From the NCBI RefSeq assembly GCF_049720995.1, contig NZ_JBNASF010000002.1:62001-126000 (forward strand): DNA of 64,000 nucleotides. The letters run 5' to 3'. Below the pieces are notes generated by a model. That model did not search any database and was not told the DNA's origin. It saw only the letters and a list, made by a program, of their open reading frames with translations. A program made the translations under genes and the position numbers. How positions within the stretch are numbered: position 1 is the stretch's first letter; every line of letters begins with the position of its first letter. Shown here piece after piece: positions 57,976 through 64,000 of this stretch. This stretch comes from Methanothermobacter sp049720995. Its GTDB lineage: Archaea; Methanobacteriota; Methanobacteria; Methanobacteriales; Methanothermobacteraceae.

Positions 57976-59058
57976 ATGAATCTCCTTACAGTGACAAGAT
58001 GGGAACTCAGGGGCACATTCAGGAGCCGTAAATTCCTCTTCATATTCATATTCCAGATACTGGTACTTTCACTCACCATATTCATGTTCAGCGGCTTCAT
58101 TGAGATGATCGGTGAGGAAAACACATTCACACCATCCCTCAGGGGTTTTGCAGAGCTCAGTGTCACCGACCCCTCAGGTATCATTTCCGGGCAGCTAAAC
58201 CCTGACATCCTCTATATACATGGGGGTGCGCCCTCCAGGCTACTGGTCGATAACTTCACAGGGATACCCCTGAATGCAACGCTCTACCTCGACTATTCAG
58301 ATCCAAGAAGGACGGTTGTGAGGGACGAGGTGGAAGCCGCGGTTGAAAGGGCCTCCACCGTGATAACCAGGGAAATCATTGAAATCCCGGCGCCAAGACC
58401 TGAGGTCCGTGAGGAGACACGGGGTGAGGCACTTCCACTCCAGCTTGTGAGGAGGGTCATGGTTTCAATTCTCCTCTTTCTCCCGGTTTTCCTGTTCGGG
58501 AACCTCGTGGTGGACAGTATCGTGGGTGAAAAGGAGAGGAAAACAGGTGAAGCCCTTATTGCAATGCCCATAAGGCGGTCTGAGATCATCATCGGAAAGT
58601 GCCTCTCTGTTACTGCAACGGTGGCGCTGCAGGTTGGTGTGTGGATGATCCTGATAATGGCGGCTGGTTTCCAGATAAGCAACCCTGCCGGTGCCTATTT
58701 CACCGTTGTGCTTTCATCAACACCCATAATAGGGCTCACGGCACTCATATCTGTTTATGCAAAGAACTACCGTGAGGCCGGGATAGGTATAACCTTTGCC
58801 TACATAATCGCAGCAGCATATCTGATTGTGCCGGCCCTCGCCTACATGGCGGGTTCCTCAGGTTCCCTCTCACCGATGACCCTCACCATAAAGATGATAT
58901 CAGGAGTTAACCTGAATGGGGCGGACATCATACCGCCCCTCGCCTCGGTTCTGTTACTTAACATCATCTTCTATGGCCTTGCAGTCAGATTATTCAGCAG
59001 GGATGATGTGGTTTTCGGTCCAAGGCCGGGTATCCTAAGATTGATGGTGAAACCATGA
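57976..59058 (+). CDS. ABC-2 type permease
   Basis: The 360 residues have an N-terminal membrane helix (FIFIFQILVLSLTIFMFSGF), a long external loop (about 45-155), and five or six helices in the C-terminal half with VDSIVGEKERKTGEALIAMP, the ABC-2 transporter (NatB-like) motif just after helix 2. It starts right after the ATPase stop. The substrate cannot be told; export is typical. Confidence 0.9.
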   Translation: MNLLTVTRWELRGTFRSRKFLFIFIFQILVLSLTIFMFSGFIEMIGEENTFTPSLRGFAELSVTDPSGIISGQLNPDILYIHGGAPSRLLVDNFTGIPLNATLYLDYSDPRRTVVRDEVEAAVERASTVITREIIEIPAPRPEVREETRGEALPLQLVRRVMVSILLFLPVFLFGNLVVDSIVGEKERKTGEALIAMPIRRSEIIIGKCLSVTATVALQVGVWMILIMAAGFQISNPAGAYFTVVLSSTPIIGLTALISVYAKNYREAGIGITFAYIIAAAYLIVPALAYMAGSSGSLSPMTLTIKMISGVNLNGADIIPPLASVLLLNIIFYGLAVRLFSRDDVVFGPRPGILRLMVKP

Positions 59059-60179
59059 AACTGAAGGCCCTTACATTTAAGGAGGCACGGGACATATTCT
59101 CAAACAGAATCTACATGCTTCTTGTCCTTGTGCAGGTCATAATAATACTGGGTGCCTATGGACTTGCGGTTGTAAGTTCTGTTGCAGCGGATCCAGAGCT
59201 CATTGGGGAGTGGGGTGGTTCCAGGTTCCTCAAGGTGGGTGTTGTGGGAGACGAAGGTCTGCTTATTGAGGGCCTTGAAAGGGAGGGTCTTGGTGTTACG
59301 AAATTTCAGGATCTCGCTGATGCCAGGAAAAGCCTGGGGTCAGGGGTGGTTGCCATCGTCTACACCAGCGGTGGGGATGTCCGCATCGAAGCAGACACCG
59401 GCAGCGCATTCTACACCATCATGAGCGAAAGGCTTCAGCGCGCTGCCTCGTGGTACGCGGAGCAGAAACAGTTCAGGGACTCGGGGATTCCCGCATCCAC
59501 AGTTAAAGCCCTTGAGAATCCTGTTAAACTGAAAATTGTTCCCATTAACAGGGAAAGATATGCTCCCCTTGCAGTTGACAGCTCCTACTTTGTGGAGATA
59601 ATGTACGGCTTCATAATACCCTTCGTGGTTTTCCTCCCATTCTTCCTTGGTAGTAATATTGTAACCGATAGCATCGTTGGTGAGAAGGAAAGGAAAACCT
59701 TCGAGGTACTCCTTATGGTCCCTCTATCCGAGACCGGCATCATTCTTGGTAAGATAACCCCTGCACTCATTTTTTCATTCATTCAGAGCCTCCTGTGGCT
59801 TGGAATGATGATGCTCCTGGGGGTGCCGGTTTACAACCTTCCACTGCTTTCCATCATAATGTTCCTCACGGGTCTGGGATTCACAGGAACCGGCCTCTTC
59901 ATATCAATCCTCGCAGACAGCACAAAGGAGGCCAACTCTGCCATCACGGTGGTGCTCTTCTTCGCAACATTTCTGCTGTTCGTGCCCCTCTTCATGGATA
60001 TGGGCATCCTCAACCCGGTAATACGCTTCATACCCAGCATCATAATGGTCAAATTATCATCAAGCCCATATCTCAGCCCGGGTCTCATCTATGAAATGTT
60101 ACCGGCGGCTTTTTTATCTGTAATCCTCTTTGTGGCTTCAGTTGTCTCATTCAGGAGGGAGGGAGTGATAAGACTCTGA
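59055..60179 (+). CDS. ABC-2 type permease (second)
   Basis: The 374 residues have the same layout as the preceding permease, with TDSIVGEKERKTFEVLLMVP after helix 2, so the two probably form a heterodimer. It overlaps that gene by 4 bp (ATGA). The 3' end with stop (AGACTCTGA) is partly repeated 49 bp downstream. Confidence 0.9.
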   Translation: MKLKALTFKEARDIFSNRIYMLLVLVQVIIILGAYGLAVVSSVAADPELIGEWGGSRFLKVGVVGDEGLLIEGLEREGLGVTKFQDLADARKSLGSGVVAIVYTSGGDVRIEADTGSAFYTIMSERLQRAASWYAEQKQFRDSGIPASTVKALENPVKLKIVPINRERYAPLAVDSSYFVEIMYGFIIPFVVFLPFFLGSNIVTDSIVGEKERKTFEVLLMVPLSETGIILGKITPALIFSFIQSLLWLGMMMLLGVPVYNLPLLSIIMFLTGLGFTGTGLFISILADSTKEANSAITVVLFFATFLLFVPLFMDMGILNPVIRFIPSIIMVKLSSSPYLSPGLIYEMLPAAFLSVILFVASVVSFRREGVIRL

Positions 60180-60229
60180 AACCCGCAAAAACCATTTTTC
60201 TGTTTTTCTCATCATTATAAGACTCTGAA
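60168..60229. repeat. Short direct repeat at the end of the ABC operon
   Basis: ATAAGACTCTGAA at 60168-60180 includes the permease stop and recurs at 60217-60229 in the gap before the facing gene. Confidence 0.7.
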
Positions 60230-60246
60230 GGCCTCAAAAAATCTGT

Positions 60247-60807
60247 TCAGTGGACTAGAAGCAGCATCACAGCCCCGGCGCCAATGGGAATGGTTATGTT
60301 ATCCTCAACCGGCGTGTAGGCCTCCACCAGCATGCCCGCAAAAGCCCCTGTGAGCGCGGTTAGGGGGTCAAGGAAAAGCAGGGCGCCCAGGAATCCCGCG
60401 AAAAGGAATGCCGCTGAACCCTCCATACTCTTATCCTGATTAAATGGGAGGGGGTGTGAACCATACTTCCTGCCGATGATTGTGGAGAGTGAGTCACCCA
60501 GGGTGAGTATTATAACCGAGGCACTGGCCACTGAAATGTTAAAACCAAAGAGGGCGTACGTGAGGGCCATTCCCAGAAAGTAGTAGATGAAGCCCCTCTC
60601 GGTATCATCCCTCCGGCAGCTCCTCAGAACATTGGAGAAAAAGGGGAGGGTGAACCTCCGGTCAAGCTGAAATATCACCTCACCCATGAGTGCTGCTGTG
60701 AGGGAGATGACCACCATGGGGAGGGGGCCAAGGTAGCCTGCGAGGATCACGAAAACGATGCCTGCCGCATGTATGAGCTGCCTGAATAACTCCCTCCTGT
60801 AACTCAA
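60247..60807 (-). CDS. Polyprenol/diacylglycerol kinase-like membrane protein
   Basis: The 186 residues from TTG 60807 (AGGTG six bases upstream) have about six membrane helices and the SEC59/DGK1/VTE5-like signature: FRQLIHAAGIVFVILAGYLG, ILTLGDSLSTIIGRKYG and KSMEGSAAFLFAGFLGALLF. Relatives use CTP to phosphorylate dolichol, diacylglycerol or phytol; in an archaeon a geranylgeranyl-type lipid alcohol is plausible. The exact substrate is inference. It is next to purL by position only. Confidence 0.8.
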   Translation of the reverse strand: MSYRRELFRQLIHAAGIVFVILAGYLGPLPMVVISLTAALMGEVIFQLDRRFTLPFFSNVLRSCRRDDTERGFIYYFLGMALTYALFGFNISVASASVIILTLGDSLSTIIGRKYGSHPLPFNQDKSMEGSAAFLFAGFLGALLFLDPLTALTGAFAGMLVEAYTPVEDNITIPIGAGAVMLLLVH

Positions 60808-60816
60808 AAAAAACAC

Positions 60817-62961
60817 CTATGTGGACATGTATGCCTCAATAACCCCATGGTAAGCATCATGAAGTTCAGAGACATCCAGTGCTACATCATCAAATTTCAG
60901 GGCCCCGCCTCCAGTGGTTCCTATAACAGCACAAGGCACTTCGGTTTCCCGGATTATCTCCTCCACGGATCCGGTCACGGTTATGATGTACCTCCCATTT
61001 GATTCAGAGAAGAGGGCCTCATGGATGTTACTGAAGCTTCCCGGGATCCTGGCTGTCTCTATGGTTGCCCCGATACCTGACTTTATGGACATCTCAGCAG
61101 CTGCAACCCCTATACCCCCTGCTGAACAGTCATGGACCGCTGTTACCTGATCCCCGAATCTCTCAATTATCTTCCTGACTGAGTTTGCAGCTTCAAATTC
61201 CGCCTTAAGATCCGTCTCCGGTGGCTTACCATCAACAATACCATGAACCGTCCTGAGGTACTCTGAGGCGCCCAGTTCAGGTTTTGTCACCCCGATAACG
61301 ATTATACTCTCGCCCTCAGCCTTGAAGTCCATTGTTTTTATGCTATCAAGTGGAAGCCTCCCTGCCACTCCAACCACAGGGGAGGGGTTCACTGTGACAC
61401 CCTCTGTTTCATTGTAGAAGCTCACGTTACCGCTTATTACGGGTGTGCCGAAGGTCTCTGCCATGTCAGCCATCCCCCTCACACATTCCCTGAACTGCCA
61501 GAAAACCTCTGGCTTCTCTGGGTTGCCGAAGTTGAGGCAGTCGACTATGCAGAGTGGCCATGCACCCATTGAAACAACGTTCCTTATTGCCTCACCCACA
61601 GAGGCTGCGCCACCACCATACGGGTCCAGCTTTGTGTGGATGCTGTTGCAGTCAACGGTGAGTGCAACTCCAGTCTCATCGTCGACCCTGAGGACCGCCG
61701 CATCATCACCGGGCTTCACAACGGTCCTTATCTGAACCTCATGGTCGTACTGGCGATAAACCCACCTCTTGCTTGCAATGTTCGGTGATGACAGGAGCTC
61801 AAGGAGCGCCTCCTTGAGAGGTGGGTGCTGAACCTCAACCTGCCCCCCGGGTAGATCTGGTTTTCTTGCCTCCCTTTCAATCACAGGGGGATCCGCAAGG
61901 AGCTTTGCTGGAAGGTCCGCTATAACATTCCCTTCACTTTCAACAATCATCCTTCCGGTATCTGTAACCTCACCTATGACCGCGGCCGGGAGCTCATATT
62001 TCCTGCAGATCTCCATTGCCTCATCAACCTTTTCAGGGCTGAGAACGAAGATCATCCGCTCCTGTGACTCTGAGAGCATTATCTCATAGGGTGTCATTCC
62101 CTCCTCCCTCAGGGGTACAGCCTCCAGGTTTACCCTTGCACCGTTATCACATTTGGCCACAAGTTCAGAGATGCAGCAAGTTAAACCCCCGCCCCCGAGG
62201 TCCTTCACACCTGAAACCTCTATTTTCTCCATTATCTCAAAGCTTGCCTCCATCACCATCTTCTTGGTGAAGGGGTCCCCAACCTGAACCGCTGGCCGGT
62301 CCTCCAGTTCAGATGAACTTGTGAGTTCCTCAGAGGCGAAGGTTACACCATGGATCCCATCCCTGCCTGTTCTGCCCCCCATGAGGAGGAAGACGTCACC
62401 TGGCCGCGGAGCTATCCCCCTTTTTATCTCATCCTTGCGCACAAGACCCGCACACATAACATTCACCAGGGGGTTCAGCTGGAAGTTATCATCAAATTCA
62501 ACCTCTCCTGCCACGGTTGGAACCCCAACACGGTTCCCGTAGTCTGATATACCCTTAACCACGTGTTCAAAGAGGTACCTTGATTTCTGGTCCTCAAGGT
62601 ATCCGAATCGCAGAGAGTCAAGGAGAGCTACGGGCATGGCGCCCATTGAGATTATATCCCTCAGAATACCACCTATACCGGTACCTGCCCCCCCATATGG
62701 TTCTATCGCAGAGGGATGGTTGTGGCTTTCAATTCCAATGGCCAGTGCCAGTTCATCTGTGATCCCCACGACACCAGCGTCGTCACCCGGGCCTATGATT
62801 ACCCCCTCACCACCGGTCGGGAAGAGGCCAAGGACCGGGCGGCTGCTCTTGTATGAGCAGTGCTCAGAGAACATCACATCCAGCATCCCGTATTCAAGGG
62901 GATTTGGATCTCTCCCAAGTTCTTTCCTTATGAATTCAATCTCTGAATCTGTTAAAACCAT
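60817..62961 (-). CDS. purL: Phosphoribosylformylglycinamidine synthase II
   Basis: Purine synthesis: converts FGAR to FGAM with ATP and ammonia from the PurQ subunit. ATG 62961 has AGGTG upstream; 714 residues. Signatures: FSEHCSYKSSRPVLG, GIESHNHPSAIEPYGGAGTG, KDLGGGGLTCCISEL and LTVDCNSIHTKLDPYGGGAA. This is the short archaeal/Gram-positive form that needs separate PurS and PurQ, not seen here. It follows ileS by 2 bp. Confidence 0.97.
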   Translation of the reverse strand: MVLTDSEIEFIRKELGRDPNPLEYGMLDVMFSEHCSYKSSRPVLGLFPTGGEGVIIGPGDDAGVVGITDELALAIGIESHNHPSAIEPYGGAGTGIGGILRDIISMGAMPVALLDSLRFGYLEDQKSRYLFEHVVKGISDYGNRVGVPTVAGEVEFDDNFQLNPLVNVMCAGLVRKDEIKRGIAPRPGDVFLLMGGRTGRDGIHGVTFASEELTSSSELEDRPAVQVGDPFTKKMVMEASFEIMEKIEVSGVKDLGGGGLTCCISELVAKCDNGARVNLEAVPLREEGMTPYEIMLSESQERMIFVLSPEKVDEAMEICRKYELPAAVIGEVTDTGRMIVESEGNVIADLPAKLLADPPVIEREARKPDLPGGQVEVQHPPLKEALLELLSSPNIASKRWVYRQYDHEVQIRTVVKPGDDAAVLRVDDETGVALTVDCNSIHTKLDPYGGGAASVGEAIRNVVSMGAWPLCIVDCLNFGNPEKPEVFWQFRECVRGMADMAETFGTPVISGNVSFYNETEGVTVNPSPVVGVAGRLPLDSIKTMDFKAEGESIIVIGVTKPELGASEYLRTVHGIVDGKPPETDLKAEFEAANSVRKIIERFGDQVTAVHDCSAGGIGVAAAEMSIKSGIGATIETARIPGSFSNIHEALFSESNGRYIITVTGSVEEIIRETEVPCAVIGTTGGGALKFDDVALDVSELHDAYHGVIEAYMST

Positions 62962-62963
62962 TT

Positions 62964-64000
62964 TCACACCTTATCTGAAGGTTTTATGGATATTATAATG
63001 TTTTCATCTGATATCTTCCATTCCTTGGTGTACTGGAGTTCAGTGTAATCAAAGGAGAGATGGCTGGCCCTGACTTCATTCTCCACAAATTCCCTCTGGG
63101 GCCCGGTCAGTTCCCTGAACTCAGGGCTGCATTTCACTGAAACCTCTATTCTGGCCTCAACATCCAGGTCAAGGTCCTTTCTCATATCCTGGATCCTCCT
63201 TACAAGTTCGCGGGCCATTGCCTCGCTCATTATTTCAGGTGTGAGTTCCGTGTCAACGAAGACACTTCCACCCTCAAACTGTGCATTCACGATGTTTTCA
63301 GGGAGTTCTGTCTCAAATATTATGTCCTCAGGTTCCAGGGCGATTATTCTACCGTCCAGTTCAACCCTGAAGCTGCCCTCTGACTCAATTGCAGCTTTAA
63401 CCTCAGAGCCATCCGCCTCCTCAAGTTTTCTCATGACATGTGGCATGTCCTGCCTGAGCTTTGGACCCAGGGTTGCTGGATTTGGTTTGGGGATTATCTT
63501 CATATCAGGGAACTCTGTTGAAGTCCTGATGGACTTGGCGTTGGCCTGTTCAGCTATGACAGCCTTAAGGGACTCTGCCGCCTCAAGAACCCTATTCTCC
63601 TCTGATACCACAACTATCTCCCTTACAGGCCATCTCAGCTTGTACCTTGCGGTGTCCCTTGCCCTTGCACATGCCTCTATTATCTCACGGACGATGTCCA
63701 TCTCTGCCTCGAGTTTTTCGTCCACCGCATCCCCACTCACCATCCAGTCCAGCATGTGTATGCTCTCAGGTGAGTCGGGTTCAGCCCCCCTCACAAGGTT
63801 CTGGTATATGTCCTCACATACATGGGGTGCTATGGGTGAGAGTGTCACTATCAGTGTCTTGAGTGCTGTGTAGAGGCTCTGATAGGCTGCCAGCTTGTCT
63901 GGATCGTCCCTCTCTATCCATGTGCGGCTCCTTATGAGCCTTATGTACCAGCGGCTGAGGTCCTCCACTATGAAATCGTGAATTTCACGGGTTGCCCTGT
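62964..64000 (-). CDS. ileS: Isoleucyl-tRNA synthetase (partial, N-terminus beyond window)
   Basis: The C-terminal 344 residues are visible and stay open to the edge. They cover the anticodon-binding domain (VEDLSRWYIRLIRSRTWIER, LKTLIVTLSPIAPHVCEDIY, ARDTARYKLRWPVREIVVVS) and the archaeal C-terminal domain (ELVRRIQDMRKDLDLDVEAR). The catalytic HIGH and KMSKS regions lie outside. A GTG at 63968 is internal, not the start. It is followed by purL. Confidence 0.92.
   Translation of the reverse strand, partial: RATREIHDFIVEDLSRWYIRLIRSRTWIERDDPDKLAAYQSLYTALKTLIVTLSPIAPHVCEDIYQNLVRGAEPDSPESIHMLDWMVSGDAVDEKLEAEMDIVREIIEACARARDTARYKLRWPVREIVVVSEENRVLEAAESLKAVIAEQANAKSIRTSTEFPDMKIIPKPNPATLGPKLRQDMPHVMRKLEEADGSEVKAAIESEGSFRVELDGRIIALEPEDIIFETELPENIVNAQFEGGSVFVDTELTPEIMSEAMARELVRRIQDMRKDLDLDVEARIEVSVKCSPEFRELTGPQREFVENEVRASHLSFDYTELQYTKEWKISDENIIISIKPSDKV

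Overview
The window is archaeal and reads as a Methanothermobacter chromosome segment (M. thermautotrophicus/marburgensis group). Evidence: a complete F420-reducing hydrogenase operon (frhA-frhD-frhG-frhB), the redox regulator MsvR facing an F420H2 oxidase operon, archaeal information-processing genes (PCNA, GINS, TFS, RpoL, RpoF, Csl4, Nop10, aIF2-alpha, L44e, S27e, L21e, SRP54, Pus10, Dph2), TATA-box promoters, GGTGAT-type ribosome binding sites and frequent TTG/GTG starts. Genes are tightly packed, with ATGA overlaps common. The species cannot be fixed from sequence alone.

Layout. 0-5.4 kb: two small membrane/coiled-coil proteins, methionine aminopeptidase, and the frh operon. 5.4-9 kb: a secreted PepSY protein coupled to a PAC2 protein, two tandem tRNA-Arg genes, an EndoQ-like PHP nuclease and a second PAC2 protein. 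8.9-16.4 kb (minus strand): a replication/translation/transcription block (Nop10, aIF2-alpha, S27e, L44e, GINS, PCNA, TFS, Nudix, DUF99, RpoL, Csl4, Dph2, HPT). 16.5-22.7 kb (plus strand): SRP54, Pus10, L21e, RpoF, DUF655, KsgA, a membrane protein/XRE pair and a HemK-like methyltransferase. 22.7-30 kb: lysine, arginine and histidine biosynthesis (dapF, lysA, argD, hisF) with a Nudix hydrolase, a cyclophilin, a GAF protein and OGG glycosylase.

30-32 kb: a third tRNA-Arg, then a decayed stretch holding a broken sugar-epimerase-like gene, a damaged flavin-reductase-like gene and about 500 bp of relic sequence. 32-38 kb: a cytosolic FwdE-like protein divergent from a 933-residue secreted, membrane-anchored protein with two FmdE-type domains, then a DinG/XPD-like helicase and CbiL. 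38-43.4 kb: msvR and the fpaA-rubrerythrin-rubredoxin oxygen-defence operon, a multiply frameshifted pseudogene and an NADH oxidase/CoA-disulfide reductase. 43.5-46.3 kb: an ArsC-like phosphatase, a DUF166 protein and a sulfur-relay cluster (DsrE/TusD-, TusC- and TusB-like) with an Fe-S protein inserted. 46.3-52.7 kb: feoAB behind three TTTAGG-N4-CCTAAA operator-like sites, and a 1335-residue secreted CobN-like protein. 52.8-54.5 kb: a DUF169/ferredoxin/Hsp20-like operon and a 53-residue zinc-ribbon protein. 54.5-64 kb: site-2 protease, MoeA, an ABC-2 exporter, a polyprenol-kinase-like protein, purL and the C-terminal part of ileS.

The most interesting content lies at 32-54 kb. Two very large surface proteins carry domains normally found on cytoplasmic enzymes (FmdE; CobN chelatase) and share the same C-terminal anchor design. 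They sit near ferrous-iron uptake, a corrin methyltransferase and an unusual Tus-like sulfur relay. This suggests a metal, tetrapyrrole and sulfur handling neighbourhood at the cell envelope, but that functional link is inference.
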